The notes: a model not told the origin generated them from the sequence alone. A stretch of 64,000 nt of DNA from Klebsiella pneumoniae (GCA_945869725.1 CAMBPO010000005.1:18117-82116), one strand, 5' to 3'. Numbered from the stretch's first letter, positions 50,429 through 61,070 are shown. Translations and numbers: made by a program.

Positions 50429-51158
50429 GTTGCAGCCGCCCCTCGTTGTCCGTGCGCAGATACACAAGGCTGTTGCCGTTGTCTCTGAGAATGAAGCCTT
50501 TTGCCTGCCTTCCAGGAGCAAGATCAACAAGCACTGCGCCAGACGCTGATGTTACCCCCGGGCTCGCCAGATCCGGCTGGAACACGAAATCGTCATCAAC
50601 ATACAAGCCTGTCTCAACCTTGATGCTCATGGAGAGCTCGTATCCTGCATGATCAGCCAGCACCTGCAGATTCAGACCTTGCATGCGCGCGTGATAAATG
50701 GTCTGGCGGATTTCTGACCAGAAGTCCACCAGCGCACTCATTGAAAGATGCGCGCTGATGTCAATGGCCAAAGCGCCATCGACGTCAACCTCACCGGGAC
50801 GAATGTACTGAAGACGCACATGATTTGACCGGGCAATTGCGCGAATTAGGTCAAGCAGATAACTGAGTTCCGGTTTACGGCTATCAATGTGCTCTCCAAT
50901 ATCTGCACCAAAACTCTGTCGCCACAGCGCCAATTGACTGGTGTTGAGCTCTTGAATCGAAAATTCGATATCCTGCAGTTGCACCACCGACTTGGCGAAT
51001 GCCACCTCCCTGTCCCTTGGCAGCCACTTCATCAGAGAGTACCAAAGCAACAGCACTGACAGCAGATTGATCACCAAAAAAACCACGATCAGCAGCATCC
51101 GCTCAGACCGACCCAATCGGCCAATTCGGGAAAAAACTGTGTGATTAACGATCTGCAT
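50412..51158 (-). CDS. pilO: PilO-like pilus inner-membrane assembly protein with a C-terminal extension
   Basis: 248 residues. One membrane helix (LLIVVFLVINLLSVLLLWYS) is followed by a coiled region and a ferredoxin-like domain (DISAHLSMSALVDFWSEIRQT). About 50 C-terminal residues (from ~200; GFILRDNGNSLVYLRTDNEG) exceed a usual PilO and might stand in for part of PilP, whose gene is missing. It overlaps pilN by 14 bases. The identity rests largely on gene order. Confidence 0.7.
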   Translation of the reverse strand: MQIVNHTVFSRIGRLGRSERMLLIVVFLVINLLSVLLLWYSLMKWLPRDREVAFAKSVVQLQDIEFSIQELNTSQLALWRQSFGADIGEHIDSRKPELSYLLDLIRAIARSNHVRLQYIRPGEVDVDGALAIDISAHLSMSALVDFWSEIRQTIYHARMQGLNLQVLADHAGYELSMSIKVETGLYVDDDFVFQPDLASPGVTSASGAVLVDLAPGRQAKGFILRDNGNSLVYLRTDNEGRLQRVSNR

Positions 51159-51675
51159 GATGCCCGTCCGCTTCTGATGACAACTGCTTCGAAATCACAA
51201 ACTGGTACTTTCCGTTTGTGGCCAGCTCAATCTGGTGGTCTTCCTGTTGTGCCAGAGCCTGATGTTTTAGATGCCGGAGGGTGCTGGCATCATCAGACTC
51301 TCCCGACAGTTGCAGTTGCTGGCCATTCCACTGCACCTTGCTTATCCGTACTGCATTATCCAGCCGCCCCCATTCCTGCATTCGCGCCTGCCAGTCGGCA
51401 TTTTGTTGCCAATACGTGTGTCGCGCCTGCAGCCTCTGATTAATTGTCAGGCGCGTCTCATAAGCCTGCTGCATAAACTGCTGCCGGGCCGCAGCGCTCG
51501 ACAATTGCTGCTGTAATAGCGTTATGCGCTGCTCTGCTAGGCGATGCTCCGTAAAAAATTCCTTCAGGGTAAGAATCACAGCGAGGGCAGTTAAGGCAAG
51601 TATCACTGCTAGCGCTTGTAATGTCCGGCGCAGCCGTTGGCTATACAAAGTCTGTCGCCATGGCAATAAGTTCAT
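51145..51675 (-). CDS. pilN: type IV pilus assembly protein PilN
   Basis: 176 residues from ATG at 51675, overlapping the pilM stop by 4 bases (ATGA). It begins MNLLPWRQTLYSQR, the conserved PilN motif that inserts into a PilM groove. One membrane helix (LQALAVILALTALAVILTL), a coiled coil and a small periplasmic domain follow. Confidence 0.92.
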   Translation of the reverse strand: MNLLPWRQTLYSQRLRRTLQALAVILALTALAVILTLKEFFTEHRLAEQRITLLQQQLSSAAARQQFMQQAYETRLTINQRLQARHTYWQQNADWQARMQEWGRLDNAVRISKVQWNGQQLQLSGESDDASTLRHLKHQALAQQEDHQIELATNGKYQFVISKQLSSEADGHHADR

Positions 51676-52637
51676 GGACATATCATTGGCTCTTGCATTG
51701 CCAGCGCAATTGCAGGCGCCAGTATTGTCGGGTGTACCGATTTTGATTTCAGACAAGCGTTATCAACGGGCCAGTCTGTAAATGGGTCTATGCTTTGGGG
51801 GTTGCTGCCAAAGAACTGCCTGATCAACTCACTCAGGCCGGACGTTGCCGCTCTTCCACCATACAACAGAATCCGCGCCGGCTGAGTGAGCATCTCTGAC
51901 ATACGATACTGTTGCAGGGCTCTGCGCATGATGAGCAGAAATCCCGAGCAATCAGCCCGCATCTGTCCGCCCGACAGCGGGTAACTGCGCACGTATCCAG
52001 GAACACCAGCAGTCATGGCACAAAGACGAACGGAACTGAAGCCGGCATCAATGTAGAGATGAAGTGAGTTGTCAGCGTCAAGCAGGTGAGCCATCTGATG
52101 CTCTCCTGCCCGCGGGGAGCTTGCCGCGGCCATCACCATCACATCGATGGCAACCTGCGCAGGCATCCGGCGAACGGCTCGCAATGGCTGCAGACACTCC
52201 TGCATCAGCGCGTCAGTACAAACTGCGGTCAGCCACATCCTGGTGAGCTGATGTCCTGCGTCAGAGTCCCCGTCTGCTAGGGTTACCGGGCAATAGTCCA
52301 TAAACAGACCTTGCTGGTCTTCCTGCGGCAAGTGCTTTTCAAGATCCAATCTGAGCGCCAGATCAACCTGCTGCAGGTCCAGTGTCGCCGGGAGTTTTGT
52401 TTTTCGGAACATCACACCTGCGCAGTGAATGGACAGAACTATCCTGGGCTGACTCAGCCGCAACCAGCATGGCAGCGAACCCAGCATGCTGCCCAGCGTT
52501 TTGCCAGGATTGTCGGCCACCGGCACGCTCTTGCCGCACAGCAGCAGCCAGCGATGCTGACGTCGACGCAGCACTGCAAGTTTGATCGCATAGCTTCCTA
52601 TATCAATTCCGATAACGGGTGTTTTGCAGCGTGACAT
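51672..52637 (-). CDS. pilM: type IV pilus assembly ATPase-like protein PilM
   Basis: 321 residues from ATG at 52637, with AAGGG 7 bases upstream; an ATG two codons earlier is too close to it. An actin-like (ASKHA) fold is indicated by VIGIDIGSYAIKLAVL, LHLYIDAGFSSVRLC and RILLYGGRAATSGL. It is cytoplasmic and recruits PilN. It is first in pilM-N-O-Q and divergent from mrcA. Confidence 0.9.
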   Translation of the reverse strand: MSRCKTPVIGIDIGSYAIKLAVLRRRQHRWLLLCGKSVPVADNPGKTLGSMLGSLPCWLRLSQPRIVLSIHCAGVMFRKTKLPATLDLQQVDLALRLDLEKHLPQEDQQGLFMDYCPVTLADGDSDAGHQLTRMWLTAVCTDALMQECLQPLRAVRRMPAQVAIDVMVMAAASSPRAGEHQMAHLLDADNSLHLYIDAGFSSVRLCAMTAGVPGYVRSYPLSGGQMRADCSGFLLIMRRALQQYRMSEMLTQPARILLYGGRAATSGLSELIRQFFGSNPQSIDPFTDWPVDNACLKSKSVHPTILAPAIALAMQEPMICP

Positions 52638-52752
52638 CGCCATGCCCTTCCCTGGTCATGTCTGAGGTAATGATGGTTACACAACTGATTTGTAGTCCAT
52701 ACAGCACTCTTCTGCCGGAATATTTTCTGGGGCAATCCATCAAAATGAGGGC

Positions 52753-52758
52753 TATAAT
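52753..52758 (+). promoter_or_regulatory. -10 element for the PBP1a-like gene
   Basis: A perfect TATAAT lies 70 bases before the ATG at 52828. No good -35 is visible at 16-18 bases and there is no TG extension, so support is partial. Confidence 0.4.
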
Positions 52759-52827
52759 CATGCACTTGACAACACACGCCGGAGTTGGCGGTCTACTGTA
52801 AACAACTGGTCGTCGCCGCAGGACTGC

Positions 52828-55143
52828 ATGCTCATGACGAAATTCATCAAATTCCTGTTCTGGTTCGGCATCTTCTGCCTGAGCGGGATATTGATGGTGG
52901 CATCAGCCGCCTACCTTTACCTGTCCCCACAATTGCCCTCTGCCGAGACTTACCGGCAGGTGCAGCTGGAGACGCCGCTACGCATTTTGACCGCTGATTT
53001 GCGGCTGATAGAAGAAATTGGTGTGCGTCGCGATCCGATCAGCTACGAGGAAATTCCTCCGATGATGGTCAACGCCGTTATCGCCAGTGAAGATGCGCGC
53101 TTTTACTCGCACCCAGGTGTTGATTTCCGCGGCTTGGTTCGTGGCTTTTACGGGTTTGTCCGCGGCGTTAATCTGGGCGGTGGCAGCACCATTACCATGC
53201 AGCTCGCCAACAATATCTCGTTCGACAGCGATAGCGTGTACGCGCGCAAACTCAAAGAAATACCGTTTGCACTCAGGCTGCAGCAAGAACTTACCAAGGA
53301 AGAAATTCTCACGCTGTATCTGAATCTTGTGTTTTTTGGACAAGGCGCTGAAGGCATTAGCTCAGCAGCGGCGGTTTACTACGGCAAAACAGTTAACCAG
53401 ATGACCATCGCTGAAATGGCGACCATGGTGTCTCTGTTGCCATGCCCTTCGGTCTGCAATCCGATCACCGATCCAGAACGCGCGCGGGTTCGCCGAGATG
53501 TGGTGATCAACAAAATGCTGGCACAAGGCATGATCACGCGTGAGCAATCTGCACAGAGCCTGGTGGAGCCGATTAATGCCAGCCGTCACCTGCGCACCAT
53601 TGAAGTCAATGCCCCCTACGTGGCTGAAATGGTTAGGCAGCAGTTATATGCCCAGTATGGTGAAGATATCTATCGCCTCGGCATTGAAGTCATCACCTCC
53701 ATTGACAGCCGGCTGCAAAATGCTGCGACATCAGCATTGACGAATGGTCTTGAAAACTATTACGACCGGCGCCACGGATATCGAGGGCCGGAGGCCAGAT
53801 TGCCCACGCCGGGTGATGACCGGCACGAACGTTGGTTGAGCGAACTGGCCGTCAGGCCAGATTACGGAAATCATGTTCCCGGCGTCGTCAGCTCAGTCAA
53901 TGATCGTTCCATCGATGTGATGTTACGAGACGGCTCGACCGTGACCGTCAACTGGTCAGGACTGGAATGGGCTAGGCCCTTTATAACGCGCGATAATGCG
54001 TGGCCAGTGCCCACACAGGCCTCTGACGTTGCACGCACCGGAGATGTTGTGCGCCTGCGCAGAAGTAGCGCCGGGGAATGGCAACTTGGGCAAGTACCGG
54101 AACTGCAAGGTGCCATCGTTTCAGTCTCACCGGACAATGGCGACATCCTGGCTCTGGTGGGCGGATACGACTTTAGCTTCAGCCAGGTAAACCGGGCGAT
54201 CGCTTCACGGCCGCCAGGCTCGGGCTTCAAACCTTTCTTGTATGGTACTGCGCTTGAAAGCGGATTTACCGCGGCATCGCTGATCAACGATGCACCGTTT
54301 TCCCGCGGCGACTACCGTCCACAAAATTACGAGCGCAATTTTGTCGGCCCCATCACCTTGCGTAACGCCATCAAAGATTCCAGGAACGTGCCGGCCGTGC
54401 GCCTGTTTGATCAACTGGGCTGGGAAAAGGTGTTTGATTTTGCAGGCCGGTTTGGATTCCGTACCGAGAACTTTCCGCGCAACGACCTGACCATTGCCCT
54501 GGGTAGCCAGGACGTACAACCTCTCGAAATGGCCAGTGCTTACGCCATGATTGCCAATGGCGGACAACGGATCCAGCCCACACTGATCAAAAAGATTAAA
54601 ACGGTGCAGGGTGTGGTTTTTGAAGCACAAACGCCCGCGCCTGCAACAGTGACCGATCCCCGTGTCGCCTACATACTCAACACCATGCTGCGCAGCGTGG
54701 TTGAGGCCGGCAGTGGCCGACGTATCGCAAGGGAAATTGATCGACGCGATCTGATGGGGAAAACCGGAACCACCAACGGACCGGCGGAACTGTGGTTTAC
54801 TGGTTTTAATCGCGATATCTCCACCAGCGTGTTTGTCGGCTTTGATACCCCTGAAGCGCTGGGCGAATCCGAGCAGGGCGCCACGGTTGCTGTCCCTATC
54901 TGGATCGACTACATGAAACAGGCACTTGAAGGACGACCCGAAAATACAATGAGTCGCCCGGACGGATTGGTCGACCGCCTGATCGACCGAGAATCCGGCG
55001 AAATCGCCAGACCAGGGCAGGCTGATACCATGTTTGAAGTGTTTATGGCCGAGTCAGCGCCTGCAGAATTGCGCAACCAGCAGCAACCTCGAACTCCGGA
55101 CCGGGATAATCAGAACACGCTCTCCACCGAGATCATATTCTGA
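52828..55143 (+). CDS. mrcA: class A penicillin-binding protein 1A-like (transglycosylase/transpeptidase)
   Basis: 771 residues. One N-terminal membrane helix is followed by the GT51 domain with catalytic Glu in ASEDARFYSHPGVDF and GGSTITMQLANN, an OB-like insertion (SSVNDRSIDVMLRDGSTVTV), and the transpeptidase with active Ser in PGSGFKPFLYG, SRN (DSRNVPAV) and KTG (GKTGTTNGPAELWFTG). A Cys pair in the GT domain (LPCPSVCNP) is unusual. It makes and crosslinks peptidoglycan. It is divergent from pilM, the common Pseudomonas arrangement. Confidence 0.95.
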   Translation: MLMTKFIKFLFWFGIFCLSGILMVASAAYLYLSPQLPSAETYRQVQLETPLRILTADLRLIEEIGVRRDPISYEEIPPMMVNAVIASEDARFYSHPGVDFRGLVRGFYGFVRGVNLGGGSTITMQLANNISFDSDSVYARKLKEIPFALRLQQELTKEEILTLYLNLVFFGQGAEGISSAAAVYYGKTVNQMTIAEMATMVSLLPCPSVCNPITDPERARVRRDVVINKMLAQGMITREQSAQSLVEPINASRHLRTIEVNAPYVAEMVRQQLYAQYGEDIYRLGIEVITSIDSRLQNAATSALTNGLENYYDRRHGYRGPEARLPTPGDDRHERWLSELAVRPDYGNHVPGVVSSVNDRSIDVMLRDGSTVTVNWSGLEWARPFITRDNAWPVPTQASDVARTGDVVRLRRSSAGEWQLGQVPELQGAIVSVSPDNGDILALVGGYDFSFSQVNRAIASRPPGSGFKPFLYGTALESGFTAASLINDAPFSRGDYRPQNYERNFVGPITLRNAIKDSRNVPAVRLFDQLGWEKVFDFAGRFGFRTENFPRNDLTIALGSQDVQPLEMASAYAMIANGGQRIQPTLIKKIKTVQGVVFEAQTPAPATVTDPRVAYILNTMLRSVVEAGSGRRIAREIDRRDLMGKTGTTNGPAELWFTGFNRDISTSVFVGFDTPEALGESEQGATVAVPIWIDYMKQALEGRPENTMSRPDGLVDRLIDRESGEIARPGQADTMFEVFMAESAPAELRNQQQPRTPDRDNQNTLSTEIIF

Positions 55144-55158
55144 AAAAATTTCGCCCAC

Positions 55159-55188
55159 AAAAAAGCCCCGATTTCCGGGGCTTTTTTT
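55159..55188. terminator. bidirectional terminator between mrcA and rpmE
   Basis: AAAAAGCCCCG-ATTTC-CGGGGCTTTTT is a perfect stem with A and T tracts on both sides, so it can end the mrcA transcript on the plus strand and rpmE on the minus strand. Confidence 0.9.
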
Positions 55189-55210
55189 AGCAGGTCAGGG
55201 TACTGACAAC

Positions 55211-55423
55211 TTACTTGACTATGCGGCTGCCAAAACGCTTGTTGAAGCGATCAATACGGCCTGCGCTGTCTAGAATCTTCTGTTTGCCCGTGTAAAAAGG
55301 GTGGCAAGCTGCACAGACATCGACCAACATGTCTCGGCCTAGCGTCGAACGGGTGTTGATAACGTTGCCACAACTGCAGGTAGCTTTGATAGCAACATAC
55401 TTGGGATGAATATCGGCTTTCAT
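55211..55423 (-). CDS. rpmE: 50S ribosomal protein L31, zinc-binding type
   Basis: 70 residues from ATG at 55423 (MKADIHPKY); the frame runs 21 codons further without homology. The zinc ligands are CSC near residue 16 and CAAC near residue 37, marking the C+ form that is used when zinc is plentiful. It is a single gene with its own terminator. Confidence 0.96.
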   Translation of the reverse strand: MKADIHPKYVAIKATCSCGNVINTRSTLGRDMLVDVCAACHPFYTGKQKILDSAGRIDRFNKRFGSRIVK

Positions 55424-55593
55424 GGTATATCCTCGTAAATTACTGGTATCGCCGCGCGCCACCAAATGAAATCTGACGCGCACCATACCTGAGCAAGTAC
55501 CACATTGCAGACAATCCCGAATTGGATTGGCCTTTTGTGGCTATTGAAAAAAGGGCGCCATTGTAACAGACAATAGCGACTAAGCAAGAGAGC

Positions 55594-55914
55594 TTAACCG
55601 GGCTGGTTTACCTGCGCGCGGATGCGTTCATGGTTACGCACCGTTTCCCGCATAATCTGCGCCAGAATATCCGTCAGCAGCTCCGGGTTCAGCTGATGCG
55701 CCTCACACAATTTGCGGATGCTGGAGAGCTTTTCCTCTTCCCGCTTGGGATCAACAGAGTTCAGACCCGCACTCGCCTTGAGCTCACCCACTTTTTGAGT
55801 CAGCGCAAAACGATTTGCCAACAGCAGCACCAAGGCATGGTCAAGGCGGTCAATCTGCTGCCGCAACGAGAGTAACTCTTTCAAAACCTCGGACTGGGCA
55901 TCGTTGCTGTTCAA
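55594..55914 (-). CDS. chorismate mutase (AroQ type)
   Basis: 106 residues from TTG at 55914, which has AGGAG 5-6 bases upstream; the longer frame reaches into the priA leader. It is the all-helical AroQ fold: LLSLRQQIDRLDHALVLLLANRFALTQKVGELK, then DPKREEEKL and ILAQIMRETVRNHERI. It converts chorismate to prephenate. It is monofunctional, not fused to prephenate dehydratase or dehydrogenase. It is divergent from priA. Confidence 0.88.
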   Translation of the reverse strand: MNSNDAQSEVLKELLSLRQQIDRLDHALVLLLANRFALTQKVGELKASAGLNSVDPKREEEKLSSIRKLCEAHQLNPELLTDILAQIMRETVRNHERIRAQVNQPG

Positions 55915-56083
55915 GATAGCTCCTGTTGTTAACGCAAGATCAGCCACCTCTGAACGGTGGTTGTTTGACCAGGAGTATAATGGAAGCCTCGCCCGGCTAA
56001 AACCAGTTATAATCGCCGACCATCAAATGACATCCGGCCGGAACCGCACTGACCCATGCTCGTTGACCTGCGCCTGTTTATTC

Positions 56084-58150
56084 ATGTCTGACTCAAATGC
56101 TGCCATGCCGGATTCGCTCGCCATCGTCCGTGTTGCGGTTCCTACGCCTTTGCGTCGCAGCTTCGATTATCTATTGCCAGCAGCACTGGCCTCAGAACAT
56201 CCCGGCATTCAACCCGGCATTCGTGTGCTCGTGCCCTTTGGCAACAGAGAGCTGACTGCGGTTGTACTGCAACTGGACTCAAAGTCCGAATTGCAGACTG
56301 ACAAACTTAAGGCAGTCATCAGTATTCTGGACAGTGAACCGCTGATTCCCGCGCACTTGCTCAGTCTTTGGGTGTGGGCGGCAAAATATTATCAGCACCC
56401 TGTTGGTGACGCGCTGCACACGCTGATGCCGGCGAGCCTGCGTGGCACTGCATCAGCCAAAATCAAAATTCGCGCCATCGACAGCCAACAATCGCAAACC
56501 AGACACACCTACCCGGCAGAGCAACAACAACTCCTTAACTCTGCACAACAAGCTGCCTGTGACCAGATTACCGGGGCCCTTGGTCGATACCAGGGTTTTT
56601 TGCTCGACGGTGTCACCGGCAGCGGCAAAACAGAAGTCTATCTGCAAGCGATTGCCCGGGCGCGGGCGCTTGGTAAACAGGCCTTGGTGCTGGTGCCGGA
56701 AATCAGCCTGACACCTCAGACACTGGCCCGGTTTCAGCAGCGATTTGGGGAACCCATCGCAGTCCTGCATTCCGGTTTAACAGCAAGGCAGCGTTTAAAT
56801 GCGTGGCTGGCCGCGTCATCAGCGCAGGCTGGCATTATTATCGGGACGCGGTCTGCCGTCTTTACACCCATGTTGGCACCGGGTCTGATTATTGTTGACG
56901 AAGAGCACGATGGCTCCTTCAAGCAACAGGATGGCTTCCGTTATTCAGCACGAGATCTGGCCGTGATGCGCGCATCGGCAGAACAGATCCCGATTGTGCT
57001 GGGCTCTGCAACGCCCAGCCTCGAGAGCCTGCTAAATGCCTCGTCAGGGCGCTATAGCCGCTTGCAACTGCCTGAGCGAGCCGGCGTGGCAAACAAACCA
57101 GCCTTTGTACTGGTTGATACCCACACCCAAAACATGCAACAAGGGTTTTCTGCACTGTTGCTGGATCACATCCAGCGCCACATCCGTGATGGCAATCAAG
57201 TATTGGTGTTTATCAATCGTCGTGGTTTTGCTCCCCTTCAGCAGTGCGGCGATTGTGGCTGGACTGCCGAGTGCACGTTCTGCGACGCACGTCTGACCAT
57301 CCACAAAAACCCCCCGCATCTGTGCTGTCACCACTGCGAACGGCGGCATCCGATTTTTCGTCACTGTCCTGACTGTGGCGGTAAATCCATGCAGGCGGTC
57401 GGTGTCGGCACTGAACGAAGTGAAGCCTTCCTGCAACAATGTTTTCCGGACACGGATGTCATCCGCATTGACCGCGATGTGACTCGCAAAAAAGATGAAC
57501 TGGAACGTTTGTTGGCCAAAGTTCAACATGGTGGCCCCTGCATCTTGGTGGGCACACAAATGCTGGCCAAAGGACATCACTTCCCAGATGTGACATTGGT
57601 CGCCGCACTTGAAGCTGACAGTGGACTGTTCAGCGCAGACTTCCGCGGCCAGGAGTTTATGGCGCAGCTGCTGACACAGGTCGCCGGCCGGGCTGGGCGC
57701 GCTGACAAGCCTGGCGAGGTGTTGATTCAAACCCGGCATGCAACGCATCAAAGCCTGCAGCTACTGATTAACCGTGGTTATCATGCGCTGGCCGATCAAT
57801 TGATGCTGGAACGGCAAAGTACCAGCATGCCGCCCTTTACCTATCTGGCCTGTTTACGTGCCGAAGCCATCAACAGTCAGGCGCCGATGGAATTTCTGAT
57901 GAAAGCACGTGCCTTGATTGAACAACACTGTGCCTCACAACTTCCGCATCAGGCCATCATGATCAACGGCCCGTTGCCTGCGCCCATGGAAAAGCGTGCC
58001 AATCGTTTCCGCCAGCAATTGCTTGTCCGTGCCCATCAACGGCACGACCTGCAGCAATTGCTGGGCACCCTGTGTCTGCAACTGGAAGGCCTGAGCAGTC
58101 AAAGACTCGTGCGCTGGTCGGTAGATGTTGACCCACAGGATATGATGTAA
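56084..58150 (+). CDS. priA: primosomal protein N' (replication restart helicase PriA)
   Basis: 688 residues from ATG at 56084 (MSDSNAAMPDSLAIVRVAVPTP); 60 further open codons upstream lack similarity. The N-terminal 3'-DNA-binding domain is followed by Walker A GVTGSGKTEVYLQA, DEEH in the Walker B (IIVDEEHDGSFKQQDG), paired zinc sites (CGDCGWTAECTFCD; CCHHC; CPDCGG) and motifs V-VI (GTQMLAKGHHFPDVTLV; QVAGRAGRADKPGEV). It restarts stalled replication forks. Confidence 0.96.
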   Translation: MSDSNAAMPDSLAIVRVAVPTPLRRSFDYLLPAALASEHPGIQPGIRVLVPFGNRELTAVVLQLDSKSELQTDKLKAVISILDSEPLIPAHLLSLWVWAAKYYQHPVGDALHTLMPASLRGTASAKIKIRAIDSQQSQTRHTYPAEQQQLLNSAQQAACDQITGALGRYQGFLLDGVTGSGKTEVYLQAIARARALGKQALVLVPEISLTPQTLARFQQRFGEPIAVLHSGLTARQRLNAWLAASSAQAGIIIGTRSAVFTPMLAPGLIIVDEEHDGSFKQQDGFRYSARDLAVMRASAEQIPIVLGSATPSLESLLNASSGRYSRLQLPERAGVANKPAFVLVDTHTQNMQQGFSALLLDHIQRHIRDGNQVLVFINRRGFAPLQQCGDCGWTAECTFCDARLTIHKNPPHLCCHHCERRHPIFRHCPDCGGKSMQAVGVGTERSEAFLQQCFPDTDVIRIDRDVTRKKDELERLLAKVQHGGPCILVGTQMLAKGHHFPDVTLVAALEADSGLFSADFRGQEFMAQLLTQVAGRAGRADKPGEVLIQTRHATHQSLQLLINRGYHALADQLMLERQSTSMPPFTYLACLRAEAINSQAPMEFLMKARALIEQHCASQLPHQAIMINGPLPAPMEKRANRFRQQLLVRAHQRHDLQQLLGTLCLQLEGLSSQRLVRWSVDVDPQDMM

Positions 58151-58216
58151 AGCCCGGATGCGTGTATTATCTGCACCCTTGACTGAGCAACAGCCTTTTT
58201 GAGGATAGACCGCCAG

Positions 58217-59077
58217 ATGGAACAGGATTTCGCAAAAAGACGCACCCGCACACCACTGGCTGAACCTTCCGCGGTAGCACAGCCATCCAGCCTCGGATTA
58301 CTGTTGACGGGGCTGGTTACCGGAATTGCCGTCGGGTTGTTTATCGCACTGATGGTTTACCTCTCAGGGGCATTGCCACCAGCACCCGGTCATGTTGTTG
58401 CGCCGGACAGTCGCGAGATCGAGACACCCGACATTGCAAGCGCTGACAGCGAAGGCGGACTGACCCAAGAGCAACAACGGGAAGCACAACGTCTGCAACT
58501 GGAGTTTTATCAGGAGCTACCTAATTACGAAGTGGTGGTCAATGTGACACCCGTTGAAGGGGCTGTGTTGCGCAATCCCGCGGTTGCTGTCGCCAGCACT
58601 GACAGTAGCCCCCTGTTTGAGACTGAAACCGCGCTTGAAAACAGTCCTGTAGTGACGGATGACACCAGCGCGGCAAGCCCTGCTACTGACAACACCGAGA
58701 CGCAAACAGCGGCGGCCATCCCCGTTGATGTGACAGATCCGGTCTCTGCTGCTTTGCTTGAAATCAGCAACAGAGCTCCCGTGGTCCCTGCTGTTCCTGT
58801 GCAAGCAACGGCGCAAGCATCTGCTGAGGCTGACATCAGCCCTTCCTTTATGCTGCAAGCTGGCGCATTTCAACAGCAGGCCACAGCCAATACTCAACTC
58901 AACAGATTGTTGGGGCTTGGGCTCAATGCCCGCATCCACGAGGAAACCTTGCCCGGCCGTATACTCTACTTGGTGCAGGCAGGGCCTTATGACTCTCGTG
59001 ATGACATGTTGCAGGCCGAACGCGTGTTACGCAGCAACAGCATCGACAGTATGAGAATAACCCCGAGCCAACCTTGA
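58217..59077 (+). CDS. SPOR-domain cell-division-type membrane protein (FtsN-like)
   Basis: 286 residues from ATG at 58217. A short basic cytoplasmic N-terminus (FAKRRTRTP) is followed by one membrane helix ([20 protein letters not shown]), a long Ala/Thr/Pro-rich periplasmic linker and a C-terminal SPOR domain ([26 protein letters not shown] ... [19 protein letters not shown]). SPOR domains bind denuded septal glycan. The position between priA and hslV matches ftsN in many gammaproteobacteria. Confidence 0.85.
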   Translation: MEQDFAKRRTRTPLAEPSAVAQPSSLGLLLTGLVTGIAVGLFIALMVYLSGALPPAPGHVVAPDSREIETPDIASADSEGGLTQEQQREAQRLQLEFYQELPNYEVVVNVTPVEGAVLRNPAVAVASTDSSPLFETETALENSPVVTDDTSAASPATDNTETQTAAAIPVDVTDPVSAALLEISNRAPVVPAVPVQATAQASAEADISPSFMLQAGAFQQQATANTQLNRLLGLGLNARIHEETLPGRILYLVQAGPYDSRDDMLQAERVLRSNSIDSMRITPSQP

Positions 59078-59147
59078 ACACAGGCTGGCAGTCCCAATAT
59101 CCCTGACAGCAGATAACTCAGTCCCACATTTTCCAAGGAGAAGCGCG

Positions 59148-59687
59148 TTGGAGCAGTTTCGCGGTACTACCATACTATCCGTGCGTCGTAACAATAAAAT
59201 TGTGATTGGCGGCGACGGCCAGGTGTCACAAGGCAACACCGTGCTAAAGGGCAATGCCCGCAAAGTCAGGCGCCTTTACAAAGATCAGGTTCTTGCAGGA
59301 TTTGCCGGTGGCACAGCCGATGCATTCACCTTGTTTGAACGCTTTGAAGAACAGCTGGAAAAACATCAGGGTAAACTGGTGCGCTCCGCAGTATCCCTTG
59401 CAAAGCTCTGGCGTACCGAGCGCTCATTGCGCCGCCTTGAGGCCCTGCTGGTGGTTGCTGACAAGGATGCGTCACTGATCATTACCGGTAATGGCGATGT
59501 CATCGAACCCGAAGATGGCCTGATGGCAATCGGATCAGGCGGATCATTTGCATTGTCTGCAGCGCGGGCTCTGTACTTCAACACCGATCTCGACGCACGC
59601 ACTATTGTTGGCAAGAGCCTAGGTATTGCCGCAGACATCTGCGTGTATACCAATCACCAGCACGTTATTGAAGAACTCGAATACTAA
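59148..59687 (+). CDS. hslV: ATP-dependent protease subunit HslV
   Basis: 179 residues, TTG start at 59148 with AAGGAG upstream. The proteasome-like fold begins [21 protein letters not shown]; the catalytic Thr is at residue 7, so a 6-residue propeptide (MEQFRG) must be removed, unlike E. coli where Thr follows Met. [16 protein letters not shown] and [17 protein letters not shown] are conserved. It is 33 bases before hslU. Confidence 0.96.
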   Translation: MEQFRGTTILSVRRNNKIVIGGDGQVSQGNTVLKGNARKVRRLYKDQVLAGFAGGTADAFTLFERFEEQLEKHQGKLVRSAVSLAKLWRTERSLRRLEALLVVADKDASLIITGNGDVIEPEDGLMAIGSGGSFALSAARALYFNTDLDARTIVGKSLGIAADICVYTNHQHVIEELEY

Positions 59688-59720
59688 TCGGTTGCCGCCC
59701 AATTTTTCAGGACTACTTGC

Positions 59721-61070
59721 ATGACCATGATGACTCCCAGAGAAATCGCCTCAGAACTTGACCGACATATTGTGGGGCAAAAGGCTGCCAAACGCGCCGT
59801 TGCCATCGCATTGCGCAACCGCTGGCGACGTATGCAACTGGGGGCTGATATCCGTCAGGAAATCACCCCCAAAAATATTCTGATGATTGGTCCGACTGGC
59901 GTGGGCAAAACCGAAATCGCACGCCGGCTCGCCAAACTGGCCAATGCGCCGTTTATCAAGGTTGAGGCAACCAAGTTCACGGAAGTCGGTTATGTCGGCC
60001 GCGATGTTGAATCTATCATTCGCGACCTGGTGGATATTGCCATCAAAATGTTGCGTGACGAGCAGATTCGCAAAGTCCAGCACCGCGCCGAAGAAGCCGC
60101 TGAAGATCGTGTGCTTGATGCGCTGTTGCCGCCACCGCCACGGGCACCCAATGCCGCCGCCGAACTGTCAGGCAACGACCCTCAATCCGCCACACGCCAG
60201 ATGTTTCGTAAAAAACTGCGCGAAGGCGATCTAGATGACAAAGAAATCGAAATCAGTGTTGCGGAAGGTCTTGGCGGTGTAGAGATTATGGCGCCCCCCG
60301 GCCTTGAAGAAATGACCAGTCAACTGAAGTCCATGTTCTCTTCCATGCAGCATGGGCGAAAAAAAACCCGTCGCATGCCCGTCAAAGCGGCGCTGCGCCT
60401 GCTCAGAGAAGAGGAAGCGTCCAAGCTTATCAATGAAGACGAATTAAAGGCTCTCGCCATTGAAGCGACCGAACAAACCGGCATTGTGTTTATCGACGAA
60501 ATAGACAAGGTTACCGAACGGGGTCAGACCGGTCATAGTGGCGTCTCGCGCGAAGGTGTACAGCGCGACCTGTTGCCATTGATCGAAGGCTCAACGGTGA
60601 CAACCAAATACGGCAGCGTCAAAACCGACCACATTCTGTTTATTGCATCCGGAGCGTTTCACCTGTCCAAACCCTCGGATCTGATCCCTGAACTGCAGGG
60701 ACGACTGCCCATCCGCGTTGAGCTCGAGGCACTGACTGCAGAAGACTTTGAGCGCATCCTGACTGAACCCAATGCATCGCTTACAGAACAGTACCGAGCG
60801 CTGCTCAGCACTGAAAACATGCACATCCGCTTTACGGCTGAAGGCATCAAATCGCTGGCCAAAACCGCCTGGGAGGTCAACGAGCGCACTGAGAATATCG
60901 GCGCCCGCCGCCTGCACACGGTGATGGAACGCCTGCTGGAAGAAGTGTCGTTCAGCGCATCTGATCTTGGTGTGGGCGATCAGAAAGAGCTGGTCATTGA
61001 TGCAGAGTATGTTGAGAAGCAACTCGGTGATCTGGCCCGCAATGAGGATCTGAGCAGGTTCATTCTCTGA
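59721..61070 (+). CDS. hslU: HslUV unfoldase subunit HslU
   Basis: 449 residues. It has an AAA+ domain with Walker [17 protein letters not shown], pore loop GYVGRDVE, an inserted I domain (~residues 110-235), Walker [12 protein letters not shown], and arginine-finger and sensor 2 regions ([19 protein letters not shown]). The C-terminal tail ends LSRFIL, which docks into HslV. The stop overlaps the next ATG by one base (TGATG). Confidence 0.97.
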   Translation: MTMMTPREIASELDRHIVGQKAAKRAVAIALRNRWRRMQLGADIRQEITPKNILMIGPTGVGKTEIARRLAKLANAPFIKVEATKFTEVGYVGRDVESIIRDLVDIAIKMLRDEQIRKVQHRAEEAAEDRVLDALLPPPPRAPNAAAELSGNDPQSATRQMFRKKLREGDLDDKEIEISVAEGLGGVEIMAPPGLEEMTSQLKSMFSSMQHGRKKTRRMPVKAALRLLREEEASKLINEDELKALAIEATEQTGIVFIDEIDKVTERGQTGHSGVSREGVQRDLLPLIEGSTVTTKYGSVKTDHILFIASGAFHLSKPSDLIPELQGRLPIRVELEALTAEDFERILTEPNASLTEQYRALLSTENMHIRFTAEGIKSLAKTAWEVNERTENIGARRLHTVMERLLEEVSFSASDLGVGDQKELVIDAEYVEKQLGDLARNEDLSRFIL

